A stretch of 21,141 nucleotides of DNA, taken from Alphaproteobacteria bacterium UBA3760. GTDB lineage: Bacteria; Pseudomonadota; Alphaproteobacteria; Rs-D84. Numbering within the stretch: position 1 is the first letter of the stretch; each line of letters begins with the position of its first letter. The stretch spans positions 1 through 21,141 of the forward strand of contig DFGC01000009.1 of NCBI GenBank assembly GCA_002371155.1. Reading direction: 5' to 3'. The position numbers and the translations under genes were made by a program. The notes beneath the pieces were generated by a model. It worked only from the letters and a program-made list of their open reading frames with translations, was not told where the DNA came from and searched no databases. Of this stretch, positions 14,907 through 21,141 are shown one piece after another.

Positions 14907-15233
14907 TTATTTTCTTTTTGCCGCTGTTTTTTTGCATGCGCAAACTTTTTTCGCAGGTGCTTTTTTAGCAGCTGGTTTTTTTACAGCAACTTTTTTTACT
15001 GCCGGTTTTTTTGCAGCAACTTTTTTAGCGACTGGTTTTTTCGCAGCAGGTTTTTTTGCAGCGACTTTTTTCACAGTCGTTTTTTTCGCAACTACTTTTT
15101 TAGCAACTGGTTTTTTTGCAGCAACTTTTTTAGCAACTGGTTTTTTTGCAGCTGGTTTTTTGGCAGCAGGTTTAGCAGCGACTTTCTTCGCAGCTGGTTT
15201 AGCAGTTTTTTTCGCTGAGAATAAAAATGCCAT
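14907..15233 (-). CDS. Histone H1-like Lys/Ala/Pro repeat protein
   Basis: 108 residues, almost entirely K, A, P, V and T in repeats of the AAKKPAAKKPVAKKVAAKK kind, with a VCACKK element near the end. Such low-complexity basic tails (AlgP/Hc1/H1-like) bind and compact DNA non-specifically. AAAAAGGAGAGAAG precedes the ATG. A candidate promoter (15288-15316) and a strong terminator (14859-14885) make it a separate transcription unit placed between scaffold and capsid, which normally adjoin. It may condense packaged or host DNA, or be an accessory (moron) insertion. The repeat DNA (about 14935-15215) is prone to length variation. Confidence 0.8.
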   Translation of the reverse strand: MAFLFSAKKTAKPAAKKVAAKPAAKKPAAKKPVAKKVAAKKPVAKKVVAKKTTVKKVAAKKPAAKKPVAKKVAAKKPAVKKVAVKKPAAKKAPAKKVCACKKTAAKRK

Positions 15234-15287
15234 TCTTCTCTCCTTTTTAATGTTTTGGATAGAACAAATTTTTTTGTTCTTGATTAC

Positions 15288-15316
15288 ATTTTATCTGAAA
15301 AGAAATTAATAGTAAA
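15288..15316 (-). promoter_or_regulatory. Candidate promoter for the histone-like gene
   Basis: On the minus strand: TTTACT, 17-bp spacer, TAAAAT, starting transcription about 47 bases before the histone-like ATG. Confidence 0.5.
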
Positions 15317-15345
15317 GAAAAATTTACTTTTTATATCATATTTTT

Positions 15346-16005
15346 TTATTCTGAATATAATTTTTTGAAACCATTTTCAATTTTACGAACATATTCTGGA
15401 TCCGCATCACGCCAATATTTTGGATCACGCATCATGCGTCGCAAATCTGCATCAGTTAAATTTTCTTGTTCATTAAAATTGGTTTCAACACGTGGTTCCA
15501 TTGATTGCATCATTTGATAAACGCCTTGGATTCCGCTGGCGCTGGCGCATAATGCATCAAACGCATCGTGTGGTAAAAATTTTTCACCGAATGTATTTAT
15601 TGCATTTAATGCGTCGTTCATTTTTTCACGCGAACCGAAAAATTTTTCTAATTTTAACATTTCGTTTGTTTCATTTTTTACAGAAAATAAATCCGATAAC
15701 ACCGGTGATAAAAATTCTTCGGCAATAGAATAAATTTTTTCAACTTGGGATTTTGTTAAACCAATTTCATGAAATTTTTGTTTAATCGATTCGTCATCGA
15801 ACAATTCATTCGTTGGATAATCATCGGCATTTTCAGGAACACCGATTGCACGATTAAATTTTTCGCGTGTTGCATCATCTGTGTTATTGTTTGGGATTGA
15901 AATCATATTTCCCATTTTCTTTTCCAATTCAGAATATGATTTTAACAGCGCATCAACATTTACCGTTCCGTCGGGGTTTTGAAATTTTTCTGGTATTTTT
16001 TGCAT
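15346..16005 (-). CDS. Phage capsid scaffolding protein
   Basis: 219 residues from the ATG preceded by AAAAGGAAAAATT. Acidic and helical, with the typical opening PEKFQNPDGTVNVDALLKSY, then the YPTNELFDD and EIGLTKSQVEKIY stretches and the terminal PKYWRDADPEYVRKIENGFK, as in scaffold proteins of T7/BPP-1-like phages. It guides capsid assembly and is absent from mature heads. Its start lies 53 bases inside the end of the membrane-protein gene upstream. Confidence 0.8.
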   Translation of the reverse strand: MQKIPEKFQNPDGTVNVDALLKSYSELEKKMGNMISIPNNNTDDATREKFNRAIGVPENADDYPTNELFDDESIKQKFHEIGLTKSQVEKIYSIAEEFLSPVLSDLFSVKNETNEMLKLEKFFGSREKMNDALNAINTFGEKFLPHDAFDALCASASGIQGVYQMMQSMEPRVETNFNEQENLTDADLRRMMRDPKYWRDADPEYVRKIENGFKKLYSE

Positions 16006-16201
16006 AATTTTTCCTTTTGGTTTCACTTGATTTTCTTAAAAAATAAATTCCACCAAGTGTGAATATGGATTGCATCGCGGTGAATAAATCTGAATCGCCA
16101 ACCAAATATGCTGCAATCGCAGATAATATTCCAACACCGGATAATATGTATGTTCGGTGTCCAGATAAGAAACCGCCATGAATTATTTTTTGTATTTTCA
16201 T
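15953..16201 (-). CDS. Small membrane protein, holin-like
   Basis: 82 residues from the ATG preceded by TGGAAAAAA. Two hydrophobic segments (YILSGVGILSAIAAYLVG; AMQSIFTLGGIYFL) are followed by a strongly basic tail. The size, topology and position directly after an endolysin gene suggest a holin, but no specific family was recognised. The C-terminal 17 or so codons overlap the scaffold gene in another frame. Confidence 0.6.
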   Translation of the reverse strand: MKIQKIIHGGFLSGHRTYILSGVGILSAIAAYLVGDSDLFTAMQSIFTLGGIYFLRKSSETKRKNYAKNTRKISKPRRNGKC

Positions 16202-16211
16202 TTTTTTCCAT

Positions 16212-16625
16212 TTATGTGTAAAACAACAATCCATCCATATCCAAAATGTATCCGCGTGCGATTGACCAAGATGGATTTAATTCGGTGCGATGAAATTTTG
16301 TTGCACCAAAACAACAATCCATCAAATTATGTTTCAACATTTTATCAGTCACACGCAGACACATTTGAAATGTTCGTGCATTTGGATTGACATTTAATAA
16401 ATCATGATGCGATGATTTTTTATCCAAACATTCAAACAATCCAGATTTCATTACGAAATCTAATTCTGATTCTCCCGATGCGCGTGCGCCATTTGAAATC
16501 ATAGATGCCAACGCTTCGACCACACGCAAAGATTGCGCACATGTTTCTGCATAAATAACACGCGCGATTTTATACACATCGCGCGCGAACACATCGTCCG
16601 AATGTTTGATTAAATTTAATTGCAT
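16212..16625 (-). CDS. SleB-type cell wall hydrolase (endolysin)
   Basis: 137 residues from the ATG with AAGGG about ten bases upstream; an in-frame extension to 16700 runs through a terminator hairpin and is rejected. ARVIYAETCAQSLRVVEALA (catalytic Glu at residue 27) and FGATKFHRTELNPSW (His112) match the Hydrolase_2/SleB fold of peptidoglycan hydrolases. No signal peptide is visible, so it would need the neighbouring holin-like protein for export. It is the first gene of the phage cluster downstream of the tandem-terminator leader. Confidence 0.8.
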   Translation of the reverse strand: MQLNLIKHSDDVFARDVYKIARVIYAETCAQSLRVVEALASMISNGARASGESELDFVMKSGLFECLDKKSSHHDLLNVNPNARTFQMCLRVTDKMLKHNLMDCCFGATKFHRTELNPSWSIARGYILDMDGLLFYT

Positions 16626-16657
16626 CGTTGTTATGCCCTTTTTTTGTTTGGTTAAAC

Positions 16658-16686
16658 AAAAAACGGCGCACAAAAAATGTGCGCCG
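16658..16686 (-). terminator. Second of two tandem leader terminators
   Basis: On the minus strand: stem CGGCGCACA/TGTGCGCCG with a five-T loop, followed by six T, 33 bases before the endolysin start. Confidence 0.85.
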
Positions 16687-16689
16687 AAT

Positions 16690-16716
16690 AAAAAAATCAC
16701 GTCATCTGGTGACGTG
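16690..16716 (-). terminator. First of two tandem leader terminators
   Basis: On the minus strand: stem CACGTCA/TGACGTG with a five-base loop, followed by A and seven T. It lies only about 20 bases downstream of the predicted start of the promoter at 16743-16771. Confidence 0.8.
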
Positions 16717-16742
16717 TATTATTTCTGCTCTTGATGTTTTGT

Positions 16743-16771
16743 ATTATATCATAAATCGATGTGCAAGTCAA
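16743..16771 (-). promoter_or_regulatory. Strong sigma70 promoter ahead of the phage operon
   Basis: On the minus strand: TTGACT, 17-bp spacer, TATAAT, with a predicted start near 16736. It lies just after the birA stop codon and directly before two terminators, so by default it would make a short RNA of about 45-80 bases unless termination is overcome. Confidence 0.75.
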
Positions 16772-16776
16772 GTGTT

Positions 16777-17457
16777 TTATATTAAAATTTCATCACCATA
16801 TGCCAAAACATATCGTGTTCCACATCGCAAAACCAATGCGCCATTTTCGTTTATACCAATCAATTCTGCCGCCGCGCCACGATATTTAACAGTTGTGTTC
16901 AGCCCCGTTGCCATTGACATCCAACGCGTGCGAACATTTGCAAAATCAGATTTTATCCATTTATCCAAAAAACGCATCAGTCGCGACAACACATCTGATT
17001 CAGACACCGCAACCCAATCATTTATTTTTGTGGTTTTATATTCTGGGACGGTGGGATTTGTTGCGATATTTATACCAATACCAACAACAACGAATCGTCC
17101 ATAGTATTCAATTAAAATCCCAGATATTTTTTTCCCATCAACCAAAATATCATTTGGCCACTTGATTGTGGGACTGATTCCAAACGATAACAATGTGTCC
17201 GCCACCGCAATCGCCACCGCATAAGACAGACGCGCATCGCGTTCTGGGGCGGCATAAATGAAACTGGCATATAAATTACCATGATGCGACACCCATGTGC
17301 GACGAAAACGCCCCCGCCCCGCACTTTGCGCCGATGCCACCACCACACAGTGGTCGCCCGCGCGACGCGACGCAATCAATTCTTGGGCGGTTGTTTGTGT
17401 ACTGGGGATTTTATCATAAGAAAAAATTTTATACAGTGCCAATTTTATATACCCCAT
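16777..17457 (-). CDS. birA: Biotin--[acetyl-CoA-carboxylase] ligase
   Basis: 226 residues. Ligase motifs: GRGRFRRTWVSHHGNLYAS (47-65, biotinyl-AMP binding loop) and KWPNDILVDGKKISGILIE (99-117, catalytic lysine region). It activates biotin with ATP and attaches it to the carboxyl carrier protein BCCP in the cytoplasm. There is no N-terminal winged helix, so it is a monofunctional ligase and not a repressor. The start overlaps the end of the upstream gene by 29 bases. It is the chromosomal gene bounding the phage-like cluster on the right. Confidence 0.92.
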   Translation of the reverse strand: MGYIKLALYKIFSYDKIPSTQTTAQELIASRRAGDHCVVVASAQSAGRGRFRRTWVSHHGNLYASFIYAAPERDARLSYAVAIAVADTLLSFGISPTIKWPNDILVDGKKISGILIEYYGRFVVVGIGINIATNPTVPEYKTTKINDWVAVSESDVLSRLMRFLDKWIKSDFANVRTRWMSMATGLNTTVKYRGAAAELIGINENGALVLRCGTRYVLAYGDEILI

Positions 17458-17845
17458 TTTCCAGTTTTATAAAATCGTGCCCATATAATTTTCGCATATT
17501 GTAAATCGCCGTATCAATCGTGTGCGTTGCAACATTTGGCATATACCCCAGTGCGTTTTTCAATTCTTCGCCGGTCATTCCGCCACTGCGCCACAGGGAT
17601 ATAATTATATTTTTTTGGACATCTGATAACTGTGGAATATTTTCACCAAATACGTTTTGCAATATAACAATGGGACGGTTCACAATCAGTGATTTTAATT
17701 CGTTTAACGACACAATTGTTGTTGGTTCAATTTCATCAAAATCTATATCCAAAACATTTTTCGCATCGACAACCGTCGCACCCAATTCGCCCAATATATG
17801 ACGCCACACAGGATTCGTTGAATAAATTCTGATTCCGTTCAACAT
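17429..17845 (-). CDS. Hypothetical protein with winged-helix-like C-terminus
   Basis: 138 residues. The C-terminal half (LSDVQKNIIISLWRSGGMTG, ATHTIDTAIYNMRKLYG, KLENGVYKIG) resembles an OmpR-type winged helix ending in its beta hairpin. The N-terminal half (IYSTNPVWRHILGELGATVV, alternating beta/alpha) could be a degenerate receiver-like domain, but I see no clear phosphoacceptor Asp triad. It overlaps birA by 29 bases, so the two are co-expressed. Role unknown. GGGAT precedes the ATG weakly. Confidence 0.6.
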   Translation of the reverse strand: MLNGIRIYSTNPVWRHILGELGATVVDAKNVLDIDFDEIEPTTIVSLNELKSLIVNRPIVILQNVFGENIPQLSDVQKNIIISLWRSGGMTGEELKNALGYMPNVATHTIDTAIYNMRKLYGHDFIKLENGVYKIGTV

Positions 17846-17907
17846 AATCCCAGAATAGCAAAAAAAAACGCTAAGTCTATAAAAATCAGAATATTGATTC
17901 GTGGTCG

Positions 17908-17936
17908 TTGATTTTTTATTTTCGGGGTGCTAATAT
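17908..17936 (+). promoter_or_regulatory. ackA promoter
   Basis: TTGATT (17908-17913), 17-bp spacer, TAATAT (17931-17936), followed by AAAGGA (17954-17959) seven bases before the ATG. Confidence 0.6.
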
Positions 17937-17966
17937 TTTTTTGTCTATGGAAAAAAGGATTGAAAC

Positions 17967-19208
17967 ATGTATATACTTGCATTGAACTGCGGTTCATCTT
18001 CATTAAAATATCAGGTTTTTGACGCGGACACAAAAAAACCATTGGTCAGTGGCAATGTCGAGAAAATCGGATTGCCGGATTCTTTTGTCACACAAAAATA
18101 TCCCGATGGGAACAAGGTTCGTCGCGATGTTTCGATGGCGGATCATAACCAGGCATTAAATGTCGTTATCGGTTTATTGCGCGAGGCATCTATTGACATC
18201 AACAACATTGGCGGTGTTGGTCATCGCGTTGTGCTGGGTGGTGAAAAGTTCGCAAATTCGGTCGAAATTACTGATGAAGTTATCAAGAAAATTGACGAAT
18301 TATCAATGATTGCACCATTACATAATCCGGCGGCGTTGGTTGGTATTATGGCGGCAAAAAGTTTATTACCAAACGCGCGCCAGGTTGCGGTGTTTGATAC
18401 GGCATTTTATAACACACTGCCTGAATACGCATATCGTTATGCGGTCCCTGCGGCGTGGTATCGTGAATTGGGTGTGCGCCGTTATGGTTTTCACGGAACA
18501 TCACATTTATATGTTTCTAAACGTGCGGCGGCAATTTTAGGCAAACCCGCATCGGAATGCAATTTGATTACATTGCACATTGGTTCGGGTGCATCTGCGG
18601 CGGCGATTCGCGGTGGTGTTGCGGTTGATACATCATTGGGAATGACACCGGTTGCGGGTTTGGTTATGGGAACACGTCCGGGCGATTTGGATGCCGGGGT
18701 TGTTTTGTATGTAATGCAACGGTTGGGTTTGACACCGGAACAAATGCAAAAACATTTGAATAAAGATTCTGGATTATTGGGTGTCACCGAATGTTTTGCC
18801 GACCGACGCGATGTCGAGGCGAATCGTGAAACAAAACCCGAATGCCAATTGGCGATTGAAATGGAGGCACACGCCGTCCGCAAATATATCGGCGCGTTCT
18901 TGGCAGAATTGGGTCATGTTGACGCGATTGTATTCACCGCGGGCGTTGGCGAAAATGACGATTATTTACGCGCACAGTTCTGTCGCGGATTGGAACCGTT
19001 GGGAATTAAATTAGACCCAGAAAAAAATGCGGCGGCATTGGCACGCAAAGGTGTTGAATCTGCAATTATCAGCACCGACGACAGTCCGATTAAAATTATC
19101 ATGGTCGCCACAAATGAAGAATTGGTTATTGTCGAAGATACAATTGCAATTATGAACGGCACATATAATCCAGACCATTTGAAAATGGATTATTCGTTTG
19201 CAAAATAA
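17967..19208 (+). CDS. ackA: Acetate kinase
   Basis: 413 residues, full length for the ASKHA-fold enzyme that interconverts acetate + ATP and acetyl phosphate + ADP. Active-site positions are present: LNCGSSSLKYQ (N7), GHRVVLGG (R87), APLHNP (H119), VFDTAF (D144), GFHGTSH (H176/H180), HIGSGAS, MGTRPGDLDAG (R237) and TNEELVI near the C-terminus. It implies substrate-level ATP formation and acetate excretion, fitting a fermentative gut life. No pta is adjacent in the window. It has its own promoter and a strong downstream terminator. Confidence 0.97.
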   Translation: MYILALNCGSSSLKYQVFDADTKKPLVSGNVEKIGLPDSFVTQKYPDGNKVRRDVSMADHNQALNVVIGLLREASIDINNIGGVGHRVVLGGEKFANSVEITDEVIKKIDELSMIAPLHNPAALVGIMAAKSLLPNARQVAVFDTAFYNTLPEYAYRYAVPAAWYRELGVRRYGFHGTSHLYVSKRAAAILGKPASECNLITLHIGSGASAAAIRGGVAVDTSLGMTPVAGLVMGTRPGDLDAGVVLYVMQRLGLTPEQMQKHLNKDSGLLGVTECFADRRDVEANRETKPECQLAIEMEAHAVRKYIGAFLAELGHVDAIVFTAGVGENDDYLRAQFCRGLEPLGIKLDPEKNAAALARKGVESAIISTDDSPIKIIMVATNEELVIVEDTIAIMNGTYNPDHLKMDYSFAK

Positions 19209-19223
19209 TTGTGATAAATATAA

Positions 19224-19257
19224 CGAAAAACACCACCAAATTGGTGGTGTTTTTTTA
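19224..19257. terminator. Bidirectional intrinsic terminator
   Basis: Stem ACACCACC/GGTGGTGT with a short AT loop, flanked by T runs on the plus side and A runs on the other side. It terminates ackA and the convergent secreted-protein gene. Confidence 0.9.
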
Positions 19258-21042
19258 TTTCACCGTTAAAACATTTCGACGGACTATGGCGAACCTCTGA
19301 ACGTTGAGCCCGCAGTAGTACGCACAGTTGTACACACAATCCGCCACAGACGCGAACGCGCTGCCAAAGACCCAACCGCCCGATACACTCATTATCGTGC
19401 CATTGGCGTATCTTTGGTCGTCGTTTTCACCAGAACCCGGCACACCTATCGCCGTCATTTTACACCAACAATTCTGAAAATTATCGCGTGGGTATCCCGG
19501 TTTTTCATCCGTTCCATATTCACTCGGTAATGTATTAAATACGGTTTCAACATTCGAATTCGGATAGTCACTTATCAAACTCGCCAATGTTATTCCATCA
19601 CCACTGTATGCCGTCAATTTTTTCGGCCACCAATAATTGGAACCATCCGCAACATCACCGGTCATTTCCGTCGTGTGTCGACCAACCGTTGTGCATTTCG
19701 CAACGCCATATACCACACCCGGGGTTATGCCCAGGCTGGCGCCACCCTCATTACCATTATATACAACCGCCCATTCACCGGAATCGTCGTCCGAACCCTC
19801 GGTAAGTTCCCGGAACATTCCGCCCGTATCATAGCATATCCCCGCATTTACCGTTGATGTTGTTCGGGTTGCGTTGTCCGCGCATCGTGCCAATGTTGTC
19901 GGACCAAACGGACGATCAACCGCCAATTGCTTGTTATCTATATATTTTTTCCGAAATGCGCCACTGCCGTTATAGAATACATTTGATGTGTCATAAAGTG
20001 TGCTCCCGTTTTCGGTATGTGTCGTTTGCGTTGGTGCGCCTTGGTTACCCGACAGCCCCGCCGCCGCCAAAATCGGATTTAGGAAATCGTTTATCGGGTC
20101 GTATATTTCATACCAATGCGGCGTGCCGTCTTCATCCTCGACCAATAAACATTTTTTGAACGGCGGACATGTTTCGTCCGGGCGGGTTTGCTTATTCGTC
20201 GCAATTTGGTCTATTTGCTGTGCCTGGGACATAGTCTGGGTCACGACCGTATCCACCGCCGCAACCGCCGCGTCCAACCGCGTTTCCACCGGTGCAAATT
20301 GAGCCTCGGAATATTTTGTTGTTGCTATTTTGATTTGATATTCCCCCGCGACAAATTCACCCGTCCCGGCATTGGTATGAAATGCGGTTTCCGGATTTGA
20401 ATCCTCCAAATCATACATACCCAACATCCCATCCGAATCACGACGAGCTGGGACAAAATTTTGTATTAAAACACCATCTGCATCTTTCACACGATATGAA
20501 TAAATTCGTAAATATCCGCTTCGTCTCCCATCAACATTTCCCGCTATGTTGTAAGCAAATAAAAATACATTATACGGAATATTTTCATCCGTAATCCAAG
20601 AAGCAGCCCAAACATTTCTATCGTCAAGTAAAGCCGTTTTTGTGCTTTGCTGATATTTTGCTGTATGCCTAACATTGTTTGGTAAAGTCAAACCACTATA
20701 TATAGATGGTGATGATGCTGATGTTGTGCTGGAATAAAAACATACTTTATCATTACAGTATGTTAGTATAAAAGCACCTTTTTTATTATATGCCTCGATG
20801 GCGGCACCCATTATCCAGTTGTATACATTGCTTTGAAGAAAATTGATTTCATAAATGTAATTACTGTTAAAATTTAATCCCGTATTGATATAGGCTTGCG
20901 ATGGAATAGCAGTGGATTCCAAATATTCCAATTCAGTGTATCCGGCGGGGAGTGTCGCTGCGTGCGCAGGCATAATCGCGAACATGCACGCAACGGTCGC
21001 CAACACAAATTTTAACGAATCGAAAAAGCGTAATTTTTTCAT
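19255..21042 (-). CDS. Secreted multidomain protein with LamG-like and Cys-rich C-terminal modules
   Basis: 595 residues. Residues 1-28 form a signal peptide nearly identical to that of the gene at 12-1979 (cleavage AHA/A). A LamG/concanavalin-like module follows at once (LPAGYTELEYLEST, YINTGLNF ... FVPARRDSDGMLGMYDLED, FHTNAGTGEFVAG), then the coiled block (VETRLDAAVAAVDTVV, LLVEDEDGTPHWYEI). In the paralogue these two modules occur in the opposite order. The C-terminal 230 residues are different: WAVVYNGNEGG, YWWPKKL, CWCKMTAIGVPGSGE, SGGWVFGSAFASVADCVYNC and YYCGLN, probably a disulphide-bonded extracellular domain I cannot name. GGGGGAAAATC precedes the ATG. Function is likely adhesion or ligand binding. 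Confidence 0.75.
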   Translation of the reverse strand: MKKLRFFDSLKFVLATVACMFAIMPAHAATLPAGYTELEYLESTAIPSQAYINTGLNFNSNYIYEINFLQSNVYNWIMGAAIEAYNKKGAFILTYCNDKVCFYSSTTSASSPSIYSGLTLPNNVRHTAKYQQSTKTALLDDRNVWAASWITDENIPYNVFLFAYNIAGNVDGRRSGYLRIYSYRVKDADGVLIQNFVPARRDSDGMLGMYDLEDSNPETAFHTNAGTGEFVAGEYQIKIATTKYSEAQFAPVETRLDAAVAAVDTVVTQTMSQAQQIDQIATNKQTRPDETCPPFKKCLLVEDEDGTPHWYEIYDPINDFLNPILAAAGLSGNQGAPTQTTHTENGSTLYDTSNVFYNGSGAFRKKYIDNKQLAVDRPFGPTTLARCADNATRTTSTVNAGICYDTGGMFRELTEGSDDDSGEWAVVYNGNEGGASLGITPGVVYGVAKCTTVGRHTTEMTGDVADGSNYWWPKKLTAYSGDGITLASLISDYPNSNVETVFNTLPSEYGTDEKPGYPRDNFQNCWCKMTAIGVPGSGENDDQRYANGTIMSVSGGWVFGSAFASVADCVYNCAYYCGLNVQRFAIVRRNVLTVK

Positions 21043-21052
21043 GATTTTCCCC
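20980..21052 (-). repeat. Right arm of long-range inverted repeat (leader and signal peptide)
   Basis: Reverse complement of positions 2-74 with about five differences, including the GGGGAAAATC ribosome site. A second homologous block is at 20218-20290. Confidence 0.85.
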
Positions 21053-21099
21053 CGTTCTCTCTCAAAAAATCCTTGACTTTTTATTTTTTATTCATGGTC

Positions 21100-21128
21100 A
21101 TGATAAAAAAACCAAGGTTTTTTTGCAA
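21100..21128 (-). promoter_or_regulatory. Promoter of the right-hand secreted-protein gene
   Basis: On the minus strand: TTGCAA, 17-bp spacer, TATCAT, with a leader of about 50 bases before the ATG at 21042. Confidence 0.55.
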
Positions 21129-21141
21129 CGCGTTTGGGGCG

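Noticed and set aside
14935..15215. Short regular repeats resembling a repeat array
   Set aside because: They are codon-level repeats encoding Lys/Ala/Pro, with no spacers of CRISPR type and no cas genes.
14890..15309. 139-residue plus-strand frame rich in Phe/Ala/Thr, looking like a membrane protein
   Set aside because: It is the antisense shadow of the AAKKP repeat gene; the minus frame has the ribosome site, promoter and terminator.
16626..16700. Longer endolysin start with an apparent hydrophobic N-terminus
   Set aside because: The extension is translated from the terminator hairpin and its T tract, and the internal ATG at 16625 has a ribosome site and begins the conserved domain.
4293..16790. 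Similar sequences at the two cluster ends (ATATCAAAACATTGACA near 4315-4331 and AATATAAAACACTTGACT near 16766-16783, minus strand) as att repeats
   Set aside because: The similarity is short, imperfect and centred on two promoter -35 regions, so it is better explained by promoter sequence.

Overview
The window looks like a chromosomal segment of an AT-rich, uncultured, host-associated alphaproteobacterium (the RF32/Enterousia-type gut lineage is my best guess). The basis is an alphaproteobacterial-style DnaB, fermentative acetate kinase, short promoters close to sigma70 consensus, and secreted proteins carrying modules common in gut phage and gut bacterial proteins. The lineage is an inference; no rRNA or marker tree is available here.

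Layout. Two large secreted multidomain proteins bound the window in opposite orientations (12-1979 +, 19255-21042 -). They share a near-identical leader and signal peptide and an internal coiled block, so they form long-range inverted repeats. Inside them lie ordinary chromosomal genes: a DUF378 membrane protein, tcdA and tatD on the left; birA, a small winged-helix-like gene and ackA on the right. Between tatD and birA (about 3.85-16.77 kb) sits a compact minus-strand podophage-type structural cluster: SleB-type endolysin, small membrane protein (holin-like), scaffold, a histone H1-like Lys/Ala/Pro protein, major capsid, a small capsid-linked protein, tail tubular proteins A and B, a small virion-type protein, large terminase, portal, a Bbp19-like protein and a membrane/coiled-coil protein. 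I see no integrase, DNA or RNA polymerase, small terminase, ejection protein or tail fibre in it.

The most striking feature is that the large terminase is split. Its ATPase domain (10276-10884 -) and its nuclease domain (6103-6951 -) are separate intact frames flanking a 3.3-kb plus-strand cassette of dnaB, a double-HTH regulator with an S24-like C-terminal domain lacking the catalytic serine, and an unknown gene. The break lies in the interdomain linker; on one side the two start codons overlap (CATG), on the other the two stop codons overlap. The nuclease half has its own good Shine-Dalgarno inside dnaB. A domesticated, particle-forming (GTA-like) element under control of a resident regulator is a reasonable hypothesis; a decaying prophage interrupted by a chromosomal cassette is the main alternative.

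Regulation visible in the sequence includes a palindrome overlapping the -10 of the regulator gene, a related inverted repeat upstream of the capsid gene, a consensus promoter followed by two tandem intrinsic terminators ahead of the endolysin gene, and private promoter and terminator signals around the histone-like gene.
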